A DNA stretch of 64,000 nucleotides, from NCBI RefSeq assembly GCF_030285625.1, contig NZ_CP127294.1:5180501-5244500 (forward strand). Reading direction: 5' to 3'. Below are positions 46,996-54,521 of this stretch, piece after piece. The translations under genes and the position numbers were made by a program. Each line of letters starts with the position of its first letter. The stretch's first letter is position 1. The notes beneath the pieces were generated by a model, which made no database searches, had not been told where the DNA came from, and worked only from the letters and a program-made list of their open reading frames with translations. The DNA comes from Amycolatopsis sp. 2-15. Its GTDB lineage: Bacteria; Actinomycetota; Actinomycetes; Mycobacteriales; Pseudonocardiaceae.

Positions 46996-48096
46996 TCAGG
47001 CCGGCGCCGGTCTCGCCGCGCCGGCCGGGACGGCGAAGCGGTCGACGACGTCGAGGGCGCTTTCCCGGTTCGCGAAGACCCGCCGCTGGCGGTCGGCTCC
47101 GCCGCCGTCGCGAGCGAGCCGCGCGAGGCCTTCGCTGACGAATTCGGTGTCCCCGGCGGAACCGAGGGCGGGCGCGCAGAACTCGGTCAGCCGCTTGAGC
47201 ACCTCGACCGCGGGCAGCAGGTCGCCGGTGCCCGGGTCGGAGCAGTGGCCGGTGACGCCTTCGCGGGAGGCGCGCCAGAGCCGGCCGCGCAGCACCTCGT
47301 TGGACAGGTGCGGGGGTTCACCGGCGTCGAGCACCGTGGCCACGAGCGCCCGGCACAGCACGCCGAGCAGCGTGGCCTCTTCGGCGGTGGCGGCGACGTC
47401 GGCGACGCGGAACTCGATCGTCGGCTGCTGCTCCGACAGTCGCACGTCCCAGTAGACCATCCCGCGGTCGAGGATCGCGCCCGCGCGCAGCCACGCGTCC
47501 ACGACGCCCTCATAGTCCGCGTGGGAGGCGAACCGCGGCGGCGGCCCGGCCGAGGGCCAGCGCGCCCACTCCTGGTGGCGCCAGCTGCAGTACTCCGTGT
47601 CGCGGCCGTCCGCGATCGCCGAGTTGGCCGTGACGGCCAGCAGCGCCGGCAGCCACGGCCGCACGTGCCCGAGCACACGCGTACCGGTCTCCGGGTCGGG
47701 CACGGCGACGTGGACGTGGCAGCCGCAGGTGAGCGTGGTGCGCGCGGTGGCGCCGAAGTGCGCGGCCATCCGCTGGTAGCGCGGGGTCGCGGTGATGGCG
47801 GGGAGCTCGCCGGCGGAGACGGGCGAGCTGGCGCAGGCGAGGATCCGCAGCCCGTGCCGGTCGGCTGCCCGGGCGAGCGAGGTGCGCATCGTCTGCAGCT
47901 GCTCGACCGCTTCGTCATGGGTCACGCAGATGCCGGTGGCGGTTTCGGCCTGTGCCTTGGTGAGCTCCTGCTGGAGCTCTCCCGCGCCGCTGTCGTCGGC
48001 CGAATCGAGCACGGCGGCGGCCGCGTGCGCCGGGCGGCCCCGGTCGTCGACGACCAGGAACTCTTCTTCGATCCCGAAGGTGAGCACGTCGGCCAT
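46996..48096 (-). CDS. GCS2-family carboxylate-amine ligase (YbdK/EgtA type)
   Basis: A 366-residue glutamate-cysteine ligase-type 2 enzyme: FGIEEEFLVVDD (metal/ATP Glu residues), GCHVHVAVPD (CGCHVHV motif) and TIEFRVADVAATAEEA. Such proteins make gamma-glutamyl-amine or -cysteine bonds. EgtA works in ergothioneine biosynthesis, but other egt genes are absent, so generic YbdK-like assignment is safer. ATG 48096. Operon with the M20 gene 27 bp upstream. Confidence 0.87.
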   Translation of the reverse strand: MADVLTFGIEEEFLVVDDRGRPAHAAAAVLDSADDSGAGELQQELTKAQAETATGICVTHDEAVEQLQTMRTSLARAADRHGLRILACASSPVSAGELPAITATPRYQRMAAHFGATARTTLTCGCHVHVAVPDPETGTRVLGHVRPWLPALLAVTANSAIADGRDTEYCSWRHQEWARWPSAGPPPRFASHADYEGVVDAWLRAGAILDRGMVYWDVRLSEQQPTIEFRVADVAATAEEATLLGVLCRALVATVLDAGEPPHLSNEVLRGRLWRASREGVTGHCSDPGTGDLLPAVEVLKRLTEFCAPALGSAGDTEFVSEGLARLARDGGGADRQRRVFANRESALDVVDRFAVPAGAARPAPA

Positions 48097-48123
48097 GGTG
48101 GGTCCTTTCCGTGTTCTTTCGGG

Positions 48124-49317
48124 TCAGCCCGCGCGCTCGGCGCGGGCCTGGTCGGCGAAGCAGTCCCACGCCTGGCTCACCAGAGCCGGGTGTGCCAGCA
48201 GGTCCACAGTGGTCCTTCCGAGCGCCGCGGCCGCCGCGAGGAGCACCGAACGGGCCCGCGGGGACGCGGCCGCCGCAGTGAACTCCGGCGTGCGCTCGGC
48301 GTGGCCGGGGTCGAGGATCGCGACGAACGGGTGGATCGTAGGCACTTTCAGGCTGACGTCACCGACGTCGGAGGAGCCGGGGAACACACCCGGGTCCGGC
48401 GGCGTCGCGTGGATGCCGCGCGCGGCGAGGTGGCGGGCGAAATGGCCGGACAGCACGGGGTTGTCGCGCAAGTGCGCGCAGCCGGGCCCGAGCCGGTCGG
48501 TCTGCGCTTTCGCGCCGGTGGCCAGGGCCGCGCCCTCGGCGCACGCCGTCACGTCGGACACCAGTTTTTCGAGCGCCGCGGTGGTCGGTGCGGACAGCCC
48601 GAACCGCGCCTCGGCCAGGTCGGGCACCACCGCGGTGGACTCGCCGCCGCGCGTGATGATGCCCTGTACGTGGAAGCCGGCGGGCAGGCGCGACTGCAGC
48701 GCGGCGACGGCGGTGAAGGTCTGCACCAGCGTGGCCACCGCGTCGACGCCACGGCGGGGCTCGGCGGTCGGGTGCGCGGCGCGCCCTTGCACAGTCACGC
48801 GCACGTCGGTGCGGGCGGTGAGCGGCGCCCACGTCCAGGTGTGCGTGCCGGGGTGAAAAACCAGTGCCGCGTCGACGTCGTCGAACACCCCGGCGGCGGC
48901 GAGGGCGCCCTTGCCCGTGGCCGGTTCGGCGGCGGGGCAGCCGACGACGAGGATCGAGCCGCGGTCGTCACCGGTCACTTCGCGCGCGGCGAGCGCCGCC
49001 CCGAGGCCGGCCGCCGCGACGAGGTTGCGCCCACTCGCGTGGCCGAGGCCGGGCACCGCGTCGTACTCCAGCAGCAGCGCCACGCACGGCCGGGCCCCGC
49101 CGCGGCGCGCGGTGAACGCCGTGGGCAGGCCGGCGACGCCGTGCTCGACGGCGACCCCCGCCTCGGCCAGCTCGCCGGTGAGCGCGCGGACGGCCTCGTG
49201 CTCGGCGTTCGCCGGCTCGGGTTGGGAGTGCAGCGCGCGGGCGATCGACCACAACCGCTCGTCGAGCCGCTCGATCTCCTCGTCGACCCGCTCGTGCCGG
49301 GTTTCGTCCGCTTCCAT
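48124..49317 (-). CDS. M20-family amidohydrolase/peptidase
   Basis: A 397-residue dizinc hydrolase of the AbgB/IAL-like M20D group: LLEYDAVPGLGHASGRNLVA, VVGCPAAEPATGKGAL (catalytic Glu region; the usual Glu-Glu reads AAEP), VTVQGRAAHPTAEP (dimer domain) and FPGSSDVGDVS. It probably hydrolyses an N-acylated amino acid or dipeptide. The AAEP replaces the common PAEE arrangement; check the ligand. ATG 49317 or GTG 49326. In an operon with the GCS2 ligase. Confidence 0.82.
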   Translation of the reverse strand: MEADETRHERVDEEIERLDERLWSIARALHSQPEPANAEHEAVRALTGELAEAGVAVEHGVAGLPTAFTARRGGARPCVALLLEYDAVPGLGHASGRNLVAAAGLGAALAAREVTGDDRGSILVVGCPAAEPATGKGALAAAGVFDDVDAALVFHPGTHTWTWAPLTARTDVRVTVQGRAAHPTAEPRRGVDAVATLVQTFTAVAALQSRLPAGFHVQGIITRGGESTAVVPDLAEARFGLSAPTTAALEKLVSDVTACAEGAALATGAKAQTDRLGPGCAHLRDNPVLSGHFARHLAARGIHATPPDPGVFPGSSDVGDVSLKVPTIHPFVAILDPGHAERTPEFTAAAASPRARSVLLAAAAALGRTTVDLLAHPALVSQAWDCFADQARAERAG

Positions 49318-49446
49318 GCGCCACACATACCCACCCGGCTCCGATTCGATACCGGCGGGGTCCGCGAGTGGGTAATTCGGCCGTGTGCCGGGCGCGGTCG
49401 GTGGGGAATTCTCGACGAGAAAGCAGCCGAGTCGGACGGAGCAGGC

Positions 49447-50379
49447 ATGACAGCGGGAAGCTACCGGGTACTGCCGACCGAGGTGTCATCGATCGTGAAG
49501 AACGTGGAGAGCCTGGGCTCCTCGGCGTTGTCCTCGACACGCGACCTCGAGTCGCTCGTGATCGACGCGCTCTCGTTCGCCGGGATCGGCAGCGGAGTGG
49601 CCGCGGCGAACTCGGCGCTGCAGTCGCAGCTGGTCTCTTCGCTGGGCAAGTTCGTGAGCCTCATCGGCGAGGTGAGCGGCAAGGTCCAGTCGGCGGTGCA
49701 GGGGTACACCGACGCCGATACGGCTGTGGCGCAGGGGCTCGGTGGCGGTACTCAGGCTGCCGCAGCCCCGGCTGCCGCGCCGGCTGCCGGGGGTGGCGCT
49801 GCCGCACCGGCCGCCACTCCGGCGCAGCTGGACGACCGCGTCGTCGACTCGATCATGCGATCGGAGGGCGCCACCGGCGAGCAGGGCGGCGTGCCCGAGG
49901 TCTACGGCTTCCGCCAGAACATGCACAACGGCTACGACGACATCATGGCCGCGCGCAACCAGTACGGCATCGGCAGCCCCGAGGAGCACGCCGTCGTCGC
50001 CCGCCTGATGTCCGACAACGCCCGCACGGCCGGCGCCCTCAACTTCACCGACCCCGGCACCCAGGCCGCCGTGATGTCCGGCGCCCACATGCGCGGCGCC
50101 GGCGGCGTGCGCGCCATCCTCAACCACATGGGCGGCGCCGACATCGTCCGCAGCGCGGGCACCCTCGACCCGGCCGCCGTGCAGCACATCCAGGGCCTCA
50201 CACCCGAACAGTTCCAACAGGACTTCCACGACGCCCGCATCGAGTACGACCGCCAGGTCTACGGCGCCACGACCACCACACAAGGCGGACACACCCAGAA
50301 CTGGTGGGACCGCTACGGCAACGGCCTCACGCAGCGGTATGACCGCGAACAGCGGGAGTTCCTCGGCTTTTCGCAGTAA
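49447..50379 (+). CDS. ESX-like (type VII) substrate with a lysozyme-like C-terminal domain
   Basis: A 310-residue protein in three parts. Residues 1-97 are two helices ending in SAVQGYTDADTAVAQG, with Y87-T-D-A-D91 as a YxxxD type VII export signal, as in EspC/WXG100-like proteins. Residues 98-128 are an Ala/Gly/Pro linker. Residues 129-310 form a compact domain: VVDSIMRSEGATGEQGG with Glu140 as a possible acid catalyst, VYGFRQNMHNGYDDIMAA, FTDPGTQAAVMSGAHMRGAG. The last resembles phage-type peptidoglycan hydrolases (GH108-like pattern), but that is pattern-level. No immunity gene seen. ATG 49447. Its stop is 1 bp before a repeat-rich region. Confidence 0.65.
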   Translation: MTAGSYRVLPTEVSSIVKNVESLGSSALSSTRDLESLVIDALSFAGIGSGVAAANSALQSQLVSSLGKFVSLIGEVSGKVQSAVQGYTDADTAVAQGLGGGTQAAAAPAAAPAAGGGAAAPAATPAQLDDRVVDSIMRSEGATGEQGGVPEVYGFRQNMHNGYDDIMAARNQYGIGSPEEHAVVARLMSDNARTAGALNFTDPGTQAAVMSGAHMRGAGGVRAILNHMGGADIVRSAGTLDPAAVQHIQGLTPEQFQQDFHDARIEYDRQVYGATTTTQGGHTQNWWDRYGNGLTQRYDREQREFLGFSQ

Positions 50380-50446
50380 TATCTGCCCCGGCTGGATCTT
50401 CTGCCCCGGCTCCGGCTGGATCTTCTGCCCCGGCTCCGCCGGGCGT

Positions 50447-50542
50447 GCGAGATCGCTTTAAGCCGGCTTCTTCCCTCCCGGTTTTCGCGCGGCCAAGGGG
50501 CCGCGCGAAAACCGCTCAGTCCAGAAGCCGGCGCGATCTCGC
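50447..50542 (+). repeat. 96-bp multi-palindromic element, left copy
   Basis: Nested inverted repeats: outer GCGAGATCGC/GCGATCTCGC (50447-50456/50533-50542), middle GCCGGCTTCT/AGAAGCCGGC (50462-50471/50523-50532) and a perfect 15-bp inner stem with an AAGG loop (50480-50513). A near-identical inverted copy is at 52163-52258. A further stretch of GCCGGGGCAGAAGAT-type short repeats flanks it outward (50381-50446). It could be a MITE/REP or a strong bidirectional terminator. Confidence 0.85.
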
Positions 50543-50546
50543 GTGT

Positions 50547-50910
50547 GGGCTGGGGCGGGTGAGGGTGGCTTAGTGGTGGGTCACGCCGCGGGTGGTTGGC
50601 GCAGGAGAGCGGCGATGCGGCGCGACGGGCGCCGCGCTATGGCGCCGAGTTGGCTGCCGTCGGTGGCTGGGTCGGGTGAGGGCGCCGTGTGGTGGCGAAG
50701 GGCTACTCCGCGGGTGGTTGGCGCAGCAGTGCGGTGATGCGGCGCAGTGGTCGGCGCGCGATGGCGCGGAGGGGCTGCCGTCCGTGGCTGGGTCGGGTGA
50801 GGGTGGCGTGTGGTGGCGAATGCCTACTTCGCGGGTGGTTGGCGCAGCAGAGCGGTGATGCGGCGCAGTGGTCGGCGCGCGATGGCGCCGAGGCGGGTGC
50901 CGTCGGTTTC
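50547..50910 (-). repeat. Three tandem copies (about 121 bp) of the FUSC gene 3' end
   Basis: GCGGGTGGTTGG anchors occur at 50588, 50710 and 50831: periods of 122 and 121 bp. The third copy is the true end of the FUSC gene. The others on the minus strand still encode variants of the same terminus (DGSQLGAIARRPSRRIAALL in one, frameshifted in the next). Thus the 3' end was triplicated downstream of the stop. Confidence 0.8.
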
Positions 50911-51801
50911 GGCGTTGTGCAGGAGGGCGGCTTCGGCGGTGGCCAGGGCCGAGGGGTCGGGCGTGCCGGTGAGGACGGCGGTCACGGCGTCGGAGAGGGG
51001 GCCCGCGACTTCCGACGTGTCGGTCGGTTCGCCGCGGGCGGTGAGCTCGGTGGTGTCCTCGAAGTGGATGCGCACGAGGGTGCCGATGTCGGCGGCGGTG
51101 CGGGCGAGGGGCACGAGGGCGGCGAGGCGGTCGGTCTCGGTGCGGCGCCACCACGGGTGGGCGCGCACCGCTTTCCGTGCCAGGGCGAGCTTTCCGGGCA
51201 ACGCGCGGGCGCGGGACTCGACCGCGCGCACCGACTCCTCGCCGAGTGGCGCCCGGAGGTTCTGGGCCAGCTCGGCCGCGATCTCGTGGAGTTCGTTCAC
51301 GAACGTGCGGGCCGGGTTCGCCGGCACCAGCAACGGTGCGAGCACCACGGTCACCCCGGCGCCGACGGCCGTCTCCCACAGGCGCGACACCGCGTAGGAG
51401 TCCGGGTCGGTGCTGGCGAACACGAGCAGCGCCGACACGGCGACCTGGATGTTGAGCGTGCCGCCGATGCGCAGGACGATGCCCATGGCGAGGGCCAGCG
51501 CCAGCACGAGCGTGAGCGCCCCGGTGGACGGGTGGACCACGCGCAGCACGAGGATCCCGATCGACAGCCCGCACACCACGCCGGCCACGCGCGCGAGGGA
51601 CACGTTGAACGTCGAGTACGGCGCGTCCCGCATGGACACCAGTGGCACGACCACCGCGTACACCGGCGGCTGCCGCGCGCCCAGCCACACGCAGATCTGC
51701 CACGCCACGGCCGCCGTCACCACGATCCGCAGCGCGAACGGCCCGTCCGCACGCAGCAGCTCGCCCGCGCGGCCCACGTGACGGGCGAGGACTCCGGTCA
51801 T
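50824..51801 (-). CDS. FUSC-family (aromatic acid exporter-like) membrane protein
   Basis: A 325-residue protein with about five to six transmembrane helices in the first 150 residues (LRIVVTAAVAWQICVWLGAR, VYAVVVPLVSMRDAPYSTF, LVLALALAMGIVLRIGG) and a cytoplasmic helical C-terminal region. This matches the FUSC/DUF939 half-transporter pattern linked to export of aromatic acids. ATG 51801 chosen; the open frame to 52056 is repeat DNA. It is bracketed by inverted repeat elements and its own duplicated end. Confidence 0.82.
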   Translation of the reverse strand: MTGVLARHVGRAGELLRADGPFALRIVVTAAVAWQICVWLGARQPPVYAVVVPLVSMRDAPYSTFNVSLARVAGVVCGLSIGILVLRVVHPSTGALTLVLALALAMGIVLRIGGTLNIQVAVSALLVFASTDPDSYAVSRLWETAVGAGVTVVLAPLLVPANPARTFVNELHEIAAELAQNLRAPLGEESVRAVESRARALPGKLALARKAVRAHPWWRRTETDRLAALVPLARTAADIGTLVRIHFEDTTELTARGEPTDTSEVAGPLSDAVTAVLTGTPDPSALATAEAALLHNAETDGTRLGAIARRPLRRITALLRQPPAK

Positions 51802-51890
51802 CGCCCCATCCTCGGGCCGGGCGCGGGATCCGTCCAGCTGACCCCTGCAGCAGAAAAGGCCTGGGCAGGCCCCCGCCCGGAGCGCGCTAC

Positions 51891-52150
51891 GCGCACGCAA
51901 CCTCACCGGCGGCGGGCAGGGCATAGGCGGTCTCACCGACGGCGCCGGGCAGGGCGCACGCAACCTCACCGACCTGGCCCGGCCGGGCGCACGCAACCTC
52001 GCCGACCGCGGCGGGCAGGACCGGGAGCGGGCGACTTCACCGACCGCGGCGGGCACGACCGGGAGTGAGCGACTTCACCGACCGCGGCGGGCTGGGCGTG
52101 GGCGGTCTCACCAACAGCGGCGGGCCGGCCATCGGCGAGTTCACCCGCGA
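51891..52150 (+). repeat. Degenerate minisatellite (about 33-39-bp units)
   Basis: About seven imperfect units, each built on a CTCACCGAC-GCGGCGGGC core with unit lengths near 33 or 39 bp (multiples of three). Plus-strand frames give short peptides like LTDGAGQGARN and LTDLARPGARN; minus frames give PAAVGEVAHSRSCPP. There is no start or stop pattern typical of a gene, and the 442 bp between FUSC and TetR hold no other gene that I can support. Confidence 0.6.
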
Positions 52151-52162
52151 CGTAACCCCTCC

Positions 52163-52258
52163 GCGAGATCGCGCCGGCTTCTGGACTGAGCGGTTTTCGC
52201 GCGGCCCCTTGGCCGCGCGAAAATCGGGAGGGAAGAAGCCGGCTTAAAGCGATCTCGC
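52163..52258 (-). repeat. 96-bp multi-palindromic element, right copy (inverted)
   Basis: Reverse-complement copy of 50447-50542, same length, with one clear substitution in the inner stem (a G-T pair). Outward similarity continues for at least about 24 bp (one indel), then short GCCGGGGCAGAAGATACA repeats up to about 52310. It contributes the final codons and stop of the TetR gene that comes from the right. Confidence 0.85.
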
Positions 52259-53008
52259 ACGCCCCGGCGGAGCCGGGGCAGAAGATACAGCCGGGGCAGA
52301 AGATACAGCAAAAGGTAGAGATCGGTACCAGATCTGGCCGATCACCGCGCCGAGGTCCTGGATGCGCTCGGGCCGGGGGGTCACGGGCAGGAGTCCGATG
52401 TGGACGTAGGCCATCTGCTCGATGAGCGAGCCGAGGGCCTCGGCGTGGAGCTCGTAGTGGGTCGCCTCGATCACGCCGGCCTCGTGCAGCCGCCGCAGCC
52501 AGCGTTCGGTGCGGTGCACGAAGCCGGAGCGCACCTGCAGCCACAGCTTGAGGAATCCCTCGTTCTCGCTCGCCGCCGCGGCTTCACGCATCACGCGTAG
52601 CAGGTGGCGGTTGCGCGCGTACGAGTGCAGATAAGCGATGGTCTGCTCCACCAGGTGGTGCTGCTCGTCGCCGGAGCGTGGCGCGGTGGCCGACGCCGCC
52701 GCGAGCTCTTCCAGCGCCGGCTGCAGTGCCGCGAGGAAGATGTCGTCGAGGCTGGTGAAGTGGCGGTAGAAGTTGCCCTGCGCGGTGTCGGCCCGGTTGG
52801 TGATGTCCGAGACGCGGGTGCGCGTGTAGCCGTACTCGGAGAAGCACGCCGTGGCGGCCTGTACGAGCTTGTCGCGGGTCTGCGCGCCGCGTTTGTTGGG
52901 GCGCTTGTCCACCGCGTCGGGTTGCAGCGCGGCGATCAGCTCGCGGACGCGTACGCGCGCGGCCTCTGCCCGGTCCTCGCCGGTCGTCTCCTGCGTGCTA
53001 CTGCTCAT
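52244..53008 (-). CDS. TetR-family regulator with a repeat-derived C-terminus
   Basis: A 254-residue TetR regulator: KLVQAATACFSEYGYTRTRV, TAQGNFYRHFTSLDDIF (HTH), then a normal ligand-binding domain. The last 20 residues (VSSAPAVSSAPAPPGRARSL) are encoded by the repeat element, and the stop lies within it. It starts 19 bp after the PPDK-like gene stop, on the same strand, so it is the last gene of the P450 operon and probably its repressor. ATG 53008 or TTG 53023. Confidence 0.82.
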   Translation of the reverse strand: MSSSTQETTGEDRAEAARVRVRELIAALQPDAVDKRPNKRGAQTRDKLVQAATACFSEYGYTRTRVSDITNRADTAQGNFYRHFTSLDDIFLAALQPALEELAAASATAPRSGDEQHHLVEQTIAYLHSYARNRHLLRVMREAAAASENEGFLKLWLQVRSGFVHRTERWLRRLHEAGVIEATHYELHAEALGSLIEQMAYVHIGLLPVTPRPERIQDLGAVIGQIWYRSLPFAVSSAPAVSSAPAPPGRARSL

Positions 53009-53027
53009 CTTCTGCTCACCCAACCGG

Positions 53028-54521
53028 TCATTCGCGTCCGCCGACCTTACTGTGCACCAGCGCGAGCAGCTCAGGCAGCGCGCCGTCGCCGCCGGTCCGC
53101 GCGGTGGCCCACTCCGTGAGTGTCGCCGCGGGACCGTCGACGGTCGTGCCCGCTCCGCTCGCCCGGTCGCCGTCGAGCACCGCGCCGGTCGTGCCGTCGA
53201 CAGTCACGAGCCGCCCGCGCAGCGCGTCGACGGTGCCGTCGCCACAGCCGACCACGCAGGGGATGCCCGCCTCACGGCACACGAGGGCCGCGTGGGAGGT
53301 CGACCCGCCGTGCTCGGTCACGACGGCGGCCGCCGCGAACATCGCCGGCACGTCCTCCGGGGAGGTGAACGGCCGCACGAGCACCACGGCCGTCCCGTCG
53401 TCCGAGGCGTCCAGCGCTTCGTCGGGGTCGGTCACGACCCGGCCTACACCCAGGCCGGGTCCCGCGCTGGTGCCGCGGGCCAGCTCGACGCCCTCGGCCG
53501 CGCCGGCCGTCTCCAGCAGCTGCGTGGCCTGGGCCGGGGTCACGCGCGTGAGCGCCGTGTCGGTGTCGATCAGGCCTTCGCCGACGAGGTCCACGGCGAT
53601 GCGCGCCGCCGCGCCGGGCGTGCGCTTGCCGGCCCGCGCCTGCAGCACGTAGAGCGTGCCGGACTCGATCGTGAACTCCACGTCGACCATGTCGCGGTAC
53701 TCGCGCTCCAGCACCCCGGCCAGGCGGAGCAGCTCACGGTGGTTGCCCGGCTGCGTGCGCGCGAGCTCGTCCAGCCGGGCCGGGGTGCGCTCGCCGGACA
53801 CCACGTCCTCACCCTGCGCGCGGGCCAGCCACTCGCCGTAGACGTCGGGCTCGCCGGTGCCGGGATCGCGGCTGAACAGCACGCCGGTGCCGGACTCGGC
53901 GTCGCGGTTGCCGAACGCCATGGCCTGCACGGTCACGGCCGTGCCGCCGAGATCGGTGATGCCGTGGTGCTCGCGGTAGCTCACCGCGCGCGGCGAGAAC
54001 CAGGAGCGGAACACGGCGCCGATCGCCGCGCGCAGCTGCTCACGCGGGTCCGCTGGCGGCGGGCCGCCGACGATGCCGGAGTACGAGCGCTCGAACCGTT
54101 CCCACGTGTCCGCCGCCCACGCGGGGTCGCCCGACTGTTCGGCCAGCGCGTCGCGCAGCTCCTGCGTGAGGCCGAGGTTGAGGACGGTGTCCATCATCCC
54201 GGGCATGCTGCGGGCGGCGCCGGAACGCACGGACACCAGCAGCGGCCAGCCTGGTCCGCCGAAGCGGCGGCCGGTGCGCTCCTCCAGGTGCGCCAGGTGG
54301 TCGAGGACCTGTGCCCAGACGGCGTCGGGCAGCGTGCCGCCCGCGTGGTAGGCGGTGCAGACGTCCACGGTGATCGCGAACGCCGGGGGCACCGGCAGTC
54401 CGAGCGAACGCATCCGGTTGAGGCTGTGGGCCTTGCCGCCCACGAGGTCGCGGCCCAGCGGGCGCGTGCCGTCGAGGGGGAGCACGGTCTCGGTCGACTC
54501 GGGAAGCGCCGTGGTGGTCAC
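53028..54521 (-). CDS. Truncated PPDK-like phosphotransferase (ATP-grasp + swivelling His domain; CreI-like)
   Basis: A 497-residue protein equal to the first two domains of pyruvate phosphate dikinase. The ATP-grasp region begins LVGGKAHSLNRMRSLGLPVP and includes LVSVRSGAARSMPGMMDTVL; the phosphohistidine domain is TEHGGSTSHAALVCREAGIP with His410. The PEP/pyruvate TIM barrel (about 350 residues) is missing, so the phosphate must go to another acceptor. In C. glutamicum CreI with CreH phosphorylate p-cresol in such a way. GTG 54521 overlaps the SDR stop by 4 bp. Role in phenol phosphorylation is inferred from context. Confidence 0.82.
   Translation of the reverse strand: MTTTALPESTETVLPLDGTRPLGRDLVGGKAHSLNRMRSLGLPVPPAFAITVDVCTAYHAGGTLPDAVWAQVLDHLAHLEERTGRRFGGPGWPLLVSVRSGAARSMPGMMDTVLNLGLTQELRDALAEQSGDPAWAADTWERFERSYSGIVGGPPPADPREQLRAAIGAVFRSWFSPRAVSYREHHGITDLGGTAVTVQAMAFGNRDAESGTGVLFSRDPGTGEPDVYGEWLARAQGEDVVSGERTPARLDELARTQPGNHRELLRLAGVLEREYRDMVDVEFTIESGTLYVLQARAGKRTPGAAARIAVDLVGEGLIDTDTALTRVTPAQATQLLETAGAAEGVELARGTSAGPGLGVGRVVTDPDEALDASDDGTAVVLVRPFTSPEDVPAMFAAAAVVTEHGGSTSHAALVCREAGIPCVVGCGDGTVDALRGRLVTVDGTTGAVLDGDRASGAGTTVDGPAATLTEWATARTGGDGALPELLALVHSKVGGRE

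Noticed and set aside
47245..49446. Upstream extension of the ESX substrate frame for over 2 kb
   Set aside because: The extension is antisense to the GCS2 and M20 genes; the real N-terminus is the ATG at 49447 with a helical start.
50380..50910. CRISPR array
   Set aside because: The repeats here are one palindromic element and three tandem copies of a gene end; there is no regular repeat-spacer pattern and no cas gene.
52065..52247. 60-codon plus-strand reading frame between FUSC and TetR
   Set aside because: It is made wholly of minisatellite units and the palindromic element; no conserved product is evident.
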